Assembly: GCA_017960475.1 (NCBI GenBank)
Contig: JAGCZH010000032.1
Coordinates: 1 to 57,754 of the forward strand
DNA: 57,754 nt
Direction: 5' to 3'
From: Bacteroidales bacterium
GTDB taxonomy: Bacteria > Bacteroidota > Bacteroidia > Bacteroidales > P3
Shown: in pieces, positions 26,790 through 35,872 of the stretch
How positions within the stretch are numbered: position 1 is the first letter of the stretch
Layout of the letters: every line of letters starts with the position of its first letter
The notes under the pieces: generated by a model
What the model was told of the DNA's origin: nothing
Seen by the model: only the letters and a program-made list of their open reading frames with translations
Databases searched by the model: none
Program-made: the position numbers and the translations under genes

Positions 26790-27986
26790 TCATCCTTTTA
26801 TTCTGTTTTTCAGAGCCATGAAGGCATTGTAAGCCACCAGGCCATTGGCAAGTTCTATAGAGCGTTCATCAACCATTAGATTGGGACGATGGAGGTTGCA
26901 GAAAGGAGTTCCAGGCTCATGTATGCCTATGCGGAAATAACAGGCAGGGATTTTTTGTGCAAAGAAAGCAAAATCCTCTGCTGTCATACGCATATCAAGC
27001 CATTCCACATTCTCGCCGCCAATAAAAGCACATGCATTGTCGTATACCTGTTGCGTGCAGTCGTCATCATTGACGACGTAAGGGTATCCATAGTCAATAA
27101 AGAGGTCGCATTCACCGCCCATGCTTTCGGCAATACCTTCCGAAATACGGCGTATCTTTTCATGAGCCTCGAGACGCCATTTCTCGTCAAAAGTACGTAT
27201 AATACCCTCCATTTTCACCTCATCAGGGATGATATTGGTGCGCCCACTACCTATAAATTTGCCGAAACTCAACGTTGTCGGCATCATAGGCGACGCATTG
27301 CGACTCACAACCTGTTGCAAAGCCACAACAATATGACTGGCAATAAGAATCGGGTCCACACTTAGATGAGGTGTGGCCCCATGTCCGCCACGGCCCTTGA
27401 CAGTCCAATATAATTCGTCGGTTGAAGCCATATACTTGCCTTTACGCATTCCTACATGGCCATAATCCATTTCAGGCAGACAATGGAAAGAATAAATCTC
27501 ATTAGGTGTCAGATCTTTGAACAATCCATCTTCCATCATCATCCGGGCACCTCCAGGGTACATTTCCTCGGAAGGTTCGAAAATGAACATAATCGACCCC
27601 CTAAGATGCTCACGTATCTCACAGAGTATTTTGGCAGCACCAAGGAGGGAACTGGTATGCATATCGTGCCCGCAAGCATGCATTACGCCTGGGTTTTCCG
27701 ATGCAAAGGGTAATCCTGTGACTTCCTGAAGCGGCAAAGCGTCATAGTCGCTACGCAAGGCGACACAATAACCATCAGGGTCAATACCGCCACGGAGCAA
27801 TGCCATACAACCCGTCTTGCCTATACCCGTTTGGGGATTGAGTCCCATTTCCTTAAGACGATCGGCGACAAAAGCCATTGTGCCAAATTCTTGCTGCGAC
27901 AGTTCTGGATGTCTGTGGAGCCACCGACGCCATTCAATCACTTGGGGATTAATCTTTTTCGCAATCGCTTTTATCTCTTCAATCAT
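26790..27986 (-). CDS. M20-family amidohydrolase (N-acyl-amino-acid / hippurate hydrolase type)
   Basis: A 398-residue metallohydrolase. Metal ligands are seen in ACGHDMHTSSLLGA and FIFEPSEE, and the dimerisation-domain region GRGGHGATPHLSVDP and the late His/Glu residues are present. Such enzymes remove acyl groups from amino acids or peptides. The frame can be extended 30 codons upstream, but the ATG at 27986 (MIEEIKAIAKK) matches the usual start. It also makes an 8-base overlap with the upstream acyltransferase gene, pointing to translational coupling. Confidence 0.92.
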   Translation of the reverse strand: MIEEIKAIAKKINPQVIEWRRWLHRHPELSQQEFGTMAFVADRLKEMGLNPQTGIGKTGCMALLRGGIDPDGYCVALRSDYDALPLQEVTGLPFASENPGVMHACGHDMHTSSLLGAAKILCEIREHLRGSIMFIFEPSEEMYPGGARMMMEDGLFKDLTPNEIYSFHCLPEMDYGHVGMRKGKYMASTDELYWTVKGRGGHGATPHLSVDPILIASHIVVALQQVVSRNASPMMPTTLSFGKFIGSGRTNIIPDEVKMEGIIRTFDEKWRLEAHEKIRRISEGIAESMGGECDLFIDYGYPYVVNDDDCTQQVYDNACAFIGGENVEWLDMRMTAEDFAFFAQKIPACYFRIGIHEPGTPFCNLHRPNLMVDERSIELANGLVAYNAFMALKNRIKG

Positions 27987-29118
27987 TGTAGTTTTTGTTA
28001 TAAACAGGTTTAGAATAAATTTGAAGAAGTAAGTCCAACACAGTCTCACGAGCCGCATTCGACGGACCTGGAGCATTTGCGTGGCTCAAATAGTCGATGA
28101 ATTCCTCCATTTGAGACGTAGTGTACATATCGTCGTAACGAGGCTCCTCGCTCACTAAATCCGCAGCGATATAGTTTGTTTTATGCAATTTGTAGCCCTC
28201 ATGTATTCTTTTGTCGATAATGTGAGCCAAAGCGGAGAAACGCTCATTCTTGTCAAAAGAGGCACAATAGGCCACCTCCTCCTCGGTAATAGGCTTACAC
28301 ACTTGAAGATGACAGTCCCCCTTTTGTTGCGATATACCTAGCAACATGCTTATCATATCCTCATGAGGTGTTTTCTCATATAGACCTGTCATTGCCGCAT
28401 AATTTGCCAATGCTTTGGTAGCATCACATGGTTCATACTCATAACTGATGGCCACAGGGACAATGTGAAGAGCATTGAAATCAGCCTCAAAGTCGCCTGT
28501 TCCAGACAAAGAGAACATTTTCATCAATCCTTGATCGGTACGGTCGTCACCGTTTTTAGTACGGCCATTGCGCTGAGCTATCCACACCGAGCTACCCTTT
28601 TCTGTGAGCACATGACGGATATAATGCGATAGAAACACAGAATTGTTGTAAAACTCACGGCGATTTCCGTCTCGAATAATGGTAAACATCTTGTTAAGAC
28701 GGAATAGGTCGATGATGAAATCGTTCTTCATAAGGTTGTTACCAAACCCAATCTCTGGCGTTTTCATACCGTTGGCAATTGTGGCAACGGCAAAAAGACC
28801 CGCATCGAGGGTAATGTCGCGGTGATTCGTCACAAAAAGATATTTGCTGTCTTTGTCCAAAGAGGCGAAGCCATCATAGGTAAACGATGTCATGCTGCGC
28901 TTGACAATCTGATATATCAACGGCCGCATAATCATATACTGCAGCTCATCACAGGTGGTAATGCACTCCATCAACGAAACGAAAGTGTTGATATCAGTAC
29001 TGGGGTTCATCGTTTTAACAAGCCTGGCAAACATTGGATTGTGTGCCAGCCTTGATATTGCCGCGGGGACCTCCTTTGCGCTATACGGTTCTATGCTTGA
29101 GAAATTATATTCTGTCAT
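27979..29118 (-). CDS. Glycerolipid-type acyltransferase
   Basis: A 379-residue protein with a PlsC-like core. The catalytic-type motif is NHRDITLD (around 117-124), followed by GFGNNLMKNDFI, a substrate-site motif FTIIRDGNRREF and a WIAQRNGRTK segment. In this Bacteroidota subgroup the motif reads NHRDIxLD rather than the classical HX4D spacing. The likely role is transfer of acyl groups in phospholipid or ornithine-type lipid synthesis; the acceptor is unknown. It has its own promoter (29211-29203) and is coupled to the M20 hydrolase. Confidence 0.78.
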   Translation of the reverse strand: MTEYNFSSIEPYSAKEVPAAISRLAHNPMFARLVKTMNPSTDINTFVSLMECITTCDELQYMIMRPLIYQIVKRSMTSFTYDGFASLDKDSKYLFVTNHRDITLDAGLFAVATIANGMKTPEIGFGNNLMKNDFIIDLFRLNKMFTIIRDGNRREFYNNSVFLSHYIRHVLTEKGSSVWIAQRNGRTKNGDDRTDQGLMKMFSLSGTGDFEADFNALHIVPVAISYEYEPCDATKALANYAAMTGLYEKTPHEDMISMLLGISQQKGDCHLQVCKPITEEEVAYCASFDKNERFSALAHIIDKRIHEGYKLHKTNYIAADLVSEEPRYDDMYTTSQMEEFIDYLSHANAPGPSNAARETVLDLLLQIYSKPVYNKNYND

Positions 29119-29202
29119 TACACATTATTAAAATACATTAAAAACTAACAATCAGCATTCTAGTGCGGTTTATCGAACACTGGAATCATATTGCTATTAT
29201 TT

Positions 29203-29211
29203 GCAAAAATA
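29203..29211 (-). promoter_or_regulatory. Putative promoter -7 box for the acyltransferase operon
   Basis: TATTTTTGC on the minus strand, about 85 bases before the acyltransferase ATG, in an otherwise featureless AT-rich 270-base gap (29119-29389). No clear TTTG at -33. Confidence 0.5.
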
Positions 29212-29389
29212 CGCTTTTTTTTCGAGTAAAAAAGCCTACTTAAATAATGTTTTACGAACAAAAATTGTCGAAAACACCACCCAAAAATATAAATGGTAGC
29301 AATAGTCACACCCCTCCGCGTCATCGAAGGTTTAAAAATAAAAACAACGAATTAAACAAGCAGACATGACCCTCTGTCACAGTCAGCCG

Positions 29390-31309
29390 CTATTTTATGA
29401 CATAATCGTAGGCTTTTTCCCGAATAATGCCATTGAAAAAAGACAAAGTAGTCACCTTTGTGCCACTATCGACATAGAAAGGTTCTGTGTATAGACTATA
29501 ATGTCCGTCACCTGTGTGATAGTATACATGGGTGCCTTCCCGTTCCCAGTGGATAGTCACCAAAACACGGCCATCGGAAGATTTCTCGGAAGACAGCCAA
29601 GGTTGGAAAGAGCCTGAACCGACTATGTAGTCATTCGCCTCAAGTCGCAGACGATGACTGGCGACACGATGACGGAAACCATCCCAACTCTTTGAGGCGT
29701 CTGGAGACCAAAGCACTTCTGACATGGCGCAGAGGCGAGGTAGAAGCATATATTCTGCCATCTCTGGAGTGTTAATATATTCGGTCCAAAGATTGCATTG
29801 AGCACCAAGAATATGTTTTTGTTGCGCTTCGCTGAGACCGGCAGGCATAGGGTTATAGCCGTAAACTTTGTGGAGTGTCACAATAGTGTTGAGCATAGCC
29901 GGGGGCTGAAACTCTGGGTTCGCCTGATAGTAGTTGAAGTAGCAGAAATCGGTTGGTGTCATAATAACATCGTTACCCTTGCGTGCCGCCACGATTCCGC
30001 CGCTAGTTCCCTGCCAAGACATCACCGTAGCGTCGGGAGATACTCCTCCTTCAAGAATCTCGTCCCAACCAATAATGTTTTTCCCCTGTAGTTTCACATA
30101 TTTCTCTATCTCAACTATCATCCATCCTTGCAATTGCTCATAGTTTTTCAATCCCAATGACTTCATCCGTTGAGAGCACCGTGGACAACGTTCCCAATTG
30201 TACTTTACAGCCTCATCGCCGCCGATATGTATGTAGCTGCCAGGGAACAACGGGATAATTTCATCCATGACATCTTTGAGGAAAGACATCACACTGTCAT
30301 TGCCGGCGCAGAGAATAGCACGCGGGGGCCAATATGGGCCAAACTGCACAGTATATGTTGTGTCATCGCCCATGCATCCCAGTTCAGGATACGATTCCAG
30401 CACAGCGCAGCAATGACCTGGGATCTCAATCTCAGGAATAATATCGATATACCTCTCAGCGGCATATGTGACTATTTCCTTAATCTCATCCTTAGTATAG
30501 TAGCCGCCATTGGTACGCTGCTCGCCTGGCTCAGGAGGGTCTGCCTCACCCCAAGGTTGGTCGTCTCTATCAACACGCCACGATCCCACATCGTTGAGAA
30601 GCGGGTATTTAGATATCTCTATACGCCAACCATGGTCGTCGGTGAGATGCCAATGGAACTTGTTCATCTTATACATGGCCATAAGGTCCAGATGTTTCTT
30701 GACCTGTGACACACCCATGAAATGGCGCGACACATCAAGATGGCTGCCACGCCACCCAAAGCGAGGATAGTCTTTCAAATGACAGGCAGGGAGAACAATC
30801 TTGCTGTAGCGAACACGGGAAATATCCTCAGGAAGCATTTGAACAAAAGTCTGGAATCCATAAAAAAGTCCCCTCTCGCTATTTGCCGAGACTTTAACCA
30901 TATCCTTGTTGATATCGATACTGTATCCCTCGTCGCCAAGCTCCTGGTCAAAGGTGTCGTTAATAATGAATTGAAGACAGTTGGTCTCAGGCTTGCCAAC
31001 CAAAACAGGGTTCAGATGCCATTGTCGCAACAAGCGGGATATATACTTTATTGAGGGATCGTTTTGTCCCACATTGCCGGCATAGCATTTAGTTGACGAA
31101 GAAAGTGTGAATTCACCCTTGTCCATCGTTATTTCGACGGGTTGGGGAATTATTGAATATTCATCTATGATGACATTTTTCCCACACGAGACAAATAACA
31201 ACACAACAGTCAATGACATAAGCAACGACCAATGCCTAACAAATCCACAATTTGTCACATCCTCCAAAGTCTCTGTTGTACCATTATGATCACGTTTGCA
31301 CAAACGCAT
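29390..31309 (-). CDS. Beta-N-acetylhexosaminidase, GH20, lipoprotein
   Basis: A 639-residue glycosidase from the ATG at 31309. A lipobox-like LLFVSC (Cys42) suggests attachment to the outer membrane. It has the GH20 N-terminal domain (YSIIPQPVEITMDKGEF), the barrel signature KMNKFHWHLTDDHGWRIEI, and the catalytic Asp-Glu pair in HIGGDEA (D365, E366). The C-terminus has an extra beta domain. It releases terminal GlcNAc or GalNAc from glycans such as mucin or chitin oligomers. The longer frame to 31366 begins upstream of a -7 box (31362-31354), so I rejected that start. Confidence 0.93.
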   Translation of the reverse strand: MRLCKRDHNGTTETLEDVTNCGFVRHWSLLMSLTVVLLFVSCGKNVIIDEYSIIPQPVEITMDKGEFTLSSSTKCYAGNVGQNDPSIKYISRLLRQWHLNPVLVGKPETNCLQFIINDTFDQELGDEGYSIDINKDMVKVSANSERGLFYGFQTFVQMLPEDISRVRYSKIVLPACHLKDYPRFGWRGSHLDVSRHFMGVSQVKKHLDLMAMYKMNKFHWHLTDDHGWRIEISKYPLLNDVGSWRVDRDDQPWGEADPPEPGEQRTNGGYYTKDEIKEIVTYAAERYIDIIPEIEIPGHCCAVLESYPELGCMGDDTTYTVQFGPYWPPRAILCAGNDSVMSFLKDVMDEIIPLFPGSYIHIGGDEAVKYNWERCPRCSQRMKSLGLKNYEQLQGWMIVEIEKYVKLQGKNIIGWDEILEGGVSPDATVMSWQGTSGGIVAARKGNDVIMTPTDFCYFNYYQANPEFQPPAMLNTIVTLHKVYGYNPMPAGLSEAQQKHILGAQCNLWTEYINTPEMAEYMLLPRLCAMSEVLWSPDASKSWDGFRHRVASHRLRLEANDYIVGSGSFQPWLSSEKSSDGRVLVTIHWEREGTHVYYHTGDGHYSLYTEPFYVDSGTKVTTLSFFNGIIREKAYDYVIK

Positions 31310-31353
31310 ATAATTCAAGAATTTATACAATAATATAAAACAGCTATAAAAAT

Positions 31354-31362
31354 GCAAAAATA
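31354..31362 (-). promoter_or_regulatory. Putative promoter -7 box for the hexosaminidase gene
   Basis: TATTTTTGC on the minus strand, 45 bases before the ATG at 31309. It lies within the extended reading frame and argues for the shorter protein. No -33 TTTG seen. Confidence 0.55.
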
Positions 31363-31494
31363 CCACTTTTTCGCCATAATGTCACTCATTCACTTTTTTT
31401 TATTTATATTTAACATCTTACTACAATAAAAGCACCCGCCAAACGTTAAGTGACTATTATAAACCAATAACATCCACAAACAAATAACGGATCC

Positions 31495-32976
31495 ATGTCT
31501 TCGCTCAAGAAACTCCTTTCCGATTCGATGATATACGGGCTCAGTTCGATAGTTGGACGTTTTCTCAACTATCTTTTAGTGCCTCTCTACACATACACTC
31601 TGGTCAGTTCTGGCAACTACGGTGTCGTCACCAATGTTTATGCCTACACGGCACTTTTGCTGGTGCTGCTAACCTTTGGCATGGAGACTACATTTTTCTA
31701 TTTCGCCAACAAGAACAAAGACAATCACCAAAAAGTTTTCTCCACTTCCCTTTACATGGTAGGAACAATATGTGTATGTTTCCTTGCACTGGTGATGATA
31801 TTCGCGACATCTATATCATCGACATTAGGTTATAACGACCATCCTGAATATATCCGTATCATGGCCACCGTCGTATCATTCGACGCATTCCAGGCTATCC
31901 TTTTCGCATACCTCCGTTTCCAAGGACGCGCTTGGAAATTCGCCGCGCTCAAACTACTGTTCATAGTCATGAACATCGGAATCAACCTTTTTGTATTCAT
32001 CGCCATACCACATATCAAGGCCTCAAACACATCTGTTTTCAACTGGTATACCCCCGACAAACAGGTATACTACATTTTCCTTATCAATTTATTATGCACC
32101 GCACCCATAACGCTGGCTTTTCTGCCCGAAATGAGATGTATGCGTTATGGCATCGACATTAACATGGCAAAGCAGATGTTACGCTACACCTGGCCTTTGC
32201 TCATACTTGGATTGGCAGGAATATTGAATCAAGTGGCCGACAAAATATGCTTCAGATTCATAATGCCTGGTAATGACGGCGACGCACAACTGGGCATTTA
32301 CGGCGCTTGCGTAAAAATAGCCATGATTATGGCCATGATAACCCAGGCCTTCCGGTACGCATACGAGCCCTTTGTATTCGGCAATCAGCGCAACAGTGAC
32401 AGCAAGGAGATGCAAGCCAAGGTAATGAAATATTTCGTCATGTTCACTCTGCTGGCTTTCCTTGCTGTTTCAGCCTATATGGACCTTTTAAAATATATCA
32501 TCGCCGACAAATACTGGGACGGATTGAAGGCCGTCCCGATAGTAATGATGGCTGAGATATTTATGGGAATCTATTTCAACCTCTCTTTTTGGTACAAACT
32601 ACTCGCCAAGACATGGTGGGGTGCCATATTCTCTATTACAGGATGCATTGTGCTGCTAGCCATCAATTTCATCTTTGTGCCCAAATATGGCTTCATGGCC
32701 TGCGCATGGGGAGGTTTTTGTGGCTATGGTGTATGTATGATAATGAGCTATTTCATTGGCAGAAAGCAATATCCTGTCCCCTACCCTGTTTGGGGCATAC
32801 TGGGATATTTCGCAATTGCCATAGCGCTTTTTTACGCCATGGCGCTAGTCGACACCGGAAAAACCTGGCTCAATCTCGCAATCAATACTTCCCTTTTGAT
32901 TGTATATACAGTCATCGCGCTCTACAACGAGCGTGAACTAACGACAAAAGTATTGAGAAAAATCACGAAAAAATAG
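31495..32976 (+). CDS. Polysaccharide/lipid-linked oligosaccharide flippase (Wzx/MVF-like)
   Basis: A 493-residue membrane protein with about 14 hydrophobic helices. The N-terminal signature is KKLLSDSMIYGLSSIVGRFL and the following region is LVPLYTYTLVSSGNYGVV, typical of the polysaccharide_synt family that flips undecaprenyl-linked glycans across the inner membrane. No glycosyltransferase genes are nearby, so it is an isolated flippase. Its glycan could be O-antigen, capsule or the O-glycan of secreted proteins. A hairpin at 32992-33027 follows the stop. Confidence 0.88.
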   Translation: MSSLKKLLSDSMIYGLSSIVGRFLNYLLVPLYTYTLVSSGNYGVVTNVYAYTALLLVLLTFGMETTFFYFANKNKDNHQKVFSTSLYMVGTICVCFLALVMIFATSISSTLGYNDHPEYIRIMATVVSFDAFQAILFAYLRFQGRAWKFAALKLLFIVMNIGINLFVFIAIPHIKASNTSVFNWYTPDKQVYYIFLINLLCTAPITLAFLPEMRCMRYGIDINMAKQMLRYTWPLLILGLAGILNQVADKICFRFIMPGNDGDAQLGIYGACVKIAMIMAMITQAFRYAYEPFVFGNQRNSDSKEMQAKVMKYFVMFTLLAFLAVSAYMDLLKYIIADKYWDGLKAVPIVMMAEIFMGIYFNLSFWYKLLAKTWWGAIFSITGCIVLLAINFIFVPKYGFMACAWGGFCGYGVCMIMSYFIGRKQYPVPYPVWGILGYFAIAIALFYAMALVDTGKTWLNLAINTSLLIVYTVIALYNERELTTKVLRKITKK

Positions 32977-32991
32977 ATAAGCTCTTGAAGC

Positions 32992-33027
32992 GACATTCAT
33001 TGTCAAAGAAGCAGGACAATGAATGTC
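32992..33027. repeat. 13-bp perfect inverted repeat between converging genes
   Basis: GACATTCATTGTC (32992-33004) and GACAATGAATGTC (33015-33027) with a 10-base loop. It lies between the flippase stop and the last small lipoprotein gene. Neither strand has a T-run after it, so it is a terminator-like or RNA-stabilising hairpin rather than a canonical intrinsic terminator. Confidence 0.7.
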
Positions 33028-33039
33028 AAAATCTGCCTT

Positions 33040-33240
33040 CTAAAACAATACTTTTTCGCACAGCGAATAGGTAAGATGGCGGTTTATTTCCTCCATGTCC
33101 ACACATGAAGTATTCTGTTCATCCAATTCCTCGACAGAAAATTCATCAACATTGCCGTCATAGCGATAACAACGGCAGGTCTTTTTGCACGATGTGAAAA
33201 ACAGAAGAGCTAGAACTGCAATCAAAAGTAATCGCTTCAT
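33040..33240 (-). CDS. Small CxC lipoprotein C
   Basis: A 66-residue lipoprotein read from the ATG at 33240 (the frame extends to 33285, but the extension has no signal-peptide character). Signal peptide with lipobox LFFTSC (Cys18), then CRC (Cys22, Cys24), Cys46 and Cys61. This order, lipid Cys then C-x-C then two single cysteines, is shared with the lipoproteins at 34426-34743 and 34758-35003. It lies 45 bases behind the DoxX/thioredoxin-like gene. No known family is recognised. A redox or metal role is an inference from the cysteines and the neighbour. Confidence 0.72.
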   Translation of the reverse strand: MKRLLLIAVLALLFFTSCKKTCRCYRYDGNVDEFSVEELDEQNTSCVDMEEINRHLTYSLCEKVLF

Positions 33241-33285
33241 GATAAAATATTTATATGTTTTTTGTGTATTAGATGTAAGATTCAA

Positions 33286-34410
33286 TTAATTGCCTTTCAG
33301 GAAATCCTTCAACGCCCCCTCGTCGATATTGCGATAAGAATAAGACTTTATAACCACACCATCATCTAATAACACTATTAGAGGGAATGAGGCCCGAGTT
33401 ATCCTGATAAAGACATTTTTATCTATCCTTGATTCGCGGAAATGTTTAGAACGAGACTCATCATAGAATTCACGATAAGCTGTCGTGTCTTTAACTATGG
33501 GGAAAACATAATCAACAGCATTTGTATCCAACTGGTTACGAGAAACAATAGTGGACAGTTTCCCTGCCGCAAGACGACAATAGCCGCAACGAGGGCTAAA
33601 AAGGGCAACAATGTGACGCCCTTCATCCAAACCCAACTGCGACAAAGTGCCATATGACATTGTACTGTCGGTGGAGACAGTGTCATTCAACCCTTCGGGA
33701 ACCATATGAATCTGATCCATAAAAAGTTCCTCATCAAAGCGCTCCTGCATATCGCCATAAAGCCAATTGTCTGGAGGTGAGATAATGAATGTGGATACCA
33801 AGGGAGCGAGAATCAGCGCCGCAACCACATACCATTTATCATAGAACCTGAACGAGGCAAGCAAACCGACACACAACATTACAAACAGCAGCACATAGGC
33901 ATATATGTCAATGACATGAAGAGCAAAATACATGTAAAGTGTAATTACCCCGACAACGACAAGATACACCACAGTCACAAGAGGCCATCGTGGACTCCAA
34001 TCTAAAGGTGAGTATTTGTAAACGAAGAGAAGCGCAAATATAAGGATAGCGTTTTTGAGCAACGACTGTACAGGAGTCATCGCTGTCATCTCACCCATAC
34101 AATGACAGCTATCGCTACGTCCAGAGATATGGGCGTAAGACAAAAAAAGGACAAATGCCGTAAGGAAAAGCAGGGTCATCAAACAACTGAAACGATGATA
34201 CCTGTTAGAGATCAAGGCCGCTCCTAAGATTAGTTCGAAAGCTATGACAAGACGAGAGACATACATGCTTAGCCCCAACTCAAAGAGCCCAAAGCTATAG
34301 ACATACATCTCAAAAATGTCGATAGTGATAAACTTCGACACAGCTGAGATAACGAAGAAAGCCCCAAGAAAAATCTTGAGCACGGAAGCAGAGATCCGCA
34401 AAGTTTTCAT
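33286..34410 (-). CDS. DoxX/MauE-like membrane protein with thioredoxin-like C-terminus
   Basis: A 374-residue protein. Residues 1-210 hold about 7-8 hydrophobic helices of the DoxX/MauE type, with a CHC pair (C102, C104) in a loop. Residues about 215-374 form a thioredoxin-like domain with CGYC (C275, C278) and the later cis-Pro-like segment ASFPLIVLL. The fusion resembles the Bacteroides BT_3928-type family as I recall it. MauE-like proteins pass reducing or oxidising equivalents across the membrane, so this is probably an envelope thiol-disulfide transducer. It is flanked on both sides by CxC lipoproteins, 15 bases from the upstream one. Confidence 0.78.
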   Translation of the reverse strand: MKTLRISASVLKIFLGAFFVISAVSKFITIDIFEMYVYSFGLFELGLSMYVSRLVIAFELILGAALISNRYHRFSCLMTLLFLTAFVLFLSYAHISGRSDSCHCMGEMTAMTPVQSLLKNAILIFALLFVYKYSPLDWSPRWPLVTVVYLVVVGVITLYMYFALHVIDIYAYVLLFVMLCVGLLASFRFYDKWYVVAALILAPLVSTFIISPPDNWLYGDMQERFDEELFMDQIHMVPEGLNDTVSTDSTMSYGTLSQLGLDEGRHIVALFSPRCGYCRLAAGKLSTIVSRNQLDTNAVDYVFPIVKDTTAYREFYDESRSKHFRESRIDKNVFIRITRASFPLIVLLDDGVVIKSYSYRNIDEGALKDFLKGN

Positions 34411-34425
34411 GCCAAACTATAGCGA

Positions 34426-34743
34426 CTAGTCATCCACAGGATGTTGGGAAGGGATAGTTGTCACCGTTTCCATGTCAAGCTCGGCGCAATCAACGTTACG
34501 AACCTGAATAACAGGACCGCCTTCCTGAGGTTTTTCAAAGCCCATCTGCTTAATGCCGTCGCATTTCATGCCACGATCAATATTAACCACGGTGGTATCG
34601 GCGACAGTGTGGGTCTCACCATCAACAGAAACAGTCTGATAACTATCGCTAATGCAGTGGCAATAGCGGCTCTTCTTGCACGAACTCATTGCAGCGACCA
34701 AAACGACAGCGGCGGCAACTAAAAAAACAATACGTTTAATCAT
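34426..34743 (-). CDS. Small CxC lipoprotein B
   Basis: A 105-residue lipoprotein from the ATG at 34743 (a TTG three codons upstream is less likely). Lipobox AMSSC (Cys22), then CHC (Cys28, Cys30), Cys61 in GMKCDG and Cys86 in NVDCAE. Same cysteine order as its neighbours at 34758-35003 and 33040-33240, though the spacing and the rest of the sequence have diverged. It lies 14 bases behind lipoprotein A and 15 bases before the DoxX/thioredoxin-like gene. No known domain is recognised. Confidence 0.74.
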   Translation of the reverse strand: MIKRIVFLVAAAVVLVAAMSSCKKSRYCHCISDSYQTVSVDGETHTVADTTVVNIDRGMKCDGIKQMGFEKPQEGGPVIQVRNVDCAELDMETVTTIPSQHPVDD

Positions 34744-34757
34744 TTTCCACAAGACTT

Positions 34758-35003
34758 TTAATCATTCATATAAGGCTCAAAATCGAAGTCGGTGCACAAA
34801 ACAGAGTCTGTTATGTCGGGGTAAAGCACCGGATCTTTGTCGTAGAGCACATAGCGTAAATCCTCACATACGCCCTTGTCAATTTTGATTATGCGCACGG
34901 TTTGGTTTCCAAGCACGGTGCAACGGCAAGTGCGTTCTTTTGAACACGATGCTGAAAGAAAGAGCAACGTGACTATTCCTGCTAATAAAAAGATTTTCTT
35001 CAT
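34758..35003 (-). CDS. Small CxC lipoprotein A
   Basis: An 81-residue lipoprotein with lipobox LSASC (Cys20), CRC (Cys26, Cys28), Cys46 in GVCEDL and Cys70 in VLCTDF. It is the first gene of the four-gene minus-strand operon. The start is clear (MKKIFLLAG...). Each of the three lipoproteins has exactly four cysteines besides the lipid-modified one, enough for two disulfides or a metal site. Function unknown. Confidence 0.75.
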   Translation of the reverse strand: MKKIFLLAGIVTLLFLSASCSKERTCRCTVLGNQTVRIIKIDKGVCEDLRYVLYDKDPVLYPDITDSVLCTDFDFEPYMND

Positions 35004-35186
35004 GAAAGGATTAATATAGATTTATAGTTTTCTGTCAGGTGTACAAAGTCAGCGTTCTTTATTGATAACAACTCTATTATCATTCCACTAAACACTTTGT
35101 CAACAACAAGGCAACAATAGTTTCAGAAACGTCGACCTTTCACCATTTCAATATTTTAGACAACAAATACACTATTATTAGTAAAT

Positions 35187-35195
35187 GCAAAAATA
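35187..35195 (-). promoter_or_regulatory. Putative promoter -7 box of the CxC lipoprotein operon
   Basis: TATTTTTGC on the minus strand. It would give a leader of about 180 bases before lipoprotein A. The region between (35004-35186) is AT-rich with no other signal seen. Confidence 0.5.
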
Positions 35196-35224
35196 GTATT
35201 TTTTTCTCATATCGTGAAAAAAAA

Positions 35225-35854
35225 TCATAAAACACTGCAAATCAAAAGCCCGTCTCGCACGTTTAGAATAATGTTTTCCACCCGTTTGTCGTTTTTTACT
35301 TTTTCGTTGAAAGAATGAATTATTGCTGTGTCACGGTCATGATACCTGTCTCGTTCCAGAACTTTGCCGCCCCATAATACGTTGTCGACAACGATAAGAC
35401 CGCCCTTTCGCATGCGAGGAAGCAACATTTCGTAATAATCATCTGTCGACCTCTTGTCGGCATCGATAAAAGCCAAATCAATAAAACCTTCTCCCAATGG
35501 GAAGATTTGTGGCAACAGTTCTTTTGCGTCGCCGATATGCAACGACACCTTGTCCACCACACCGGCAAGGGCAAAATGTTCACGTTCCACATCCTCCAAT
35601 TCGTCGTTGACTTCAAACGTGTGTACCACACCATTCTCAGACAGCCCGCGAGCCATACAAATTGTTGAATAGCCCACAAAAGTACCTATCTCCACGACAG
35701 TGTGCGCATTCAGCGAACGGCAAAGTATGGTAAGGAGAGCACCTTCATATGGGCCACACACCATCTGTGGCTGCGCAGTGTGCAGATAGGCCCACCGTTC
35801 CACTTGTTCAAGGACTGGATCACCTTGCTCGCTATACTGTTCACAATAATCCAA
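35225..35854 (-). CDS. SAM-dependent O-methyltransferase (caffeoyl-CoA OMT-like)
   Basis: A 209-residue class I methyltransferase with motif I VVEIGTFVGYSTI, an acidic loop FEVNDELEDVE, and the metal-binding family signature LAFIDADKRSTDDYYE followed by GLIVVDNVLWGG. Bacterial members methylate catechol-like hydroxyls in a divalent-metal-dependent way, with unknown natural substrates. The best start is TTG at 35854; between it and the in-frame ftsK stop codon there is no ATG or GTG. It follows ftsK after 18 bases and is probably cotranscribed with it. Confidence 0.88.
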   Translation of the reverse strand: MDYCEQYSEQGDPVLEQVERWAYLHTAQPQMVCGPYEGALLTILCRSLNAHTVVEIGTFVGYSTICMARGLSENGVVHTFEVNDELEDVEREHFALAGVVDKVSLHIGDAKELLPQIFPLGEGFIDLAFIDADKRSTDDYYEMLLPRMRKGGLIVVDNVLWGGKVLERDRYHDRDTAIIHSFNEKVKNDKRVENIILNVRDGLLICSVL

Positions 35855-35872
35855 AGCGATGAAAATTATATG

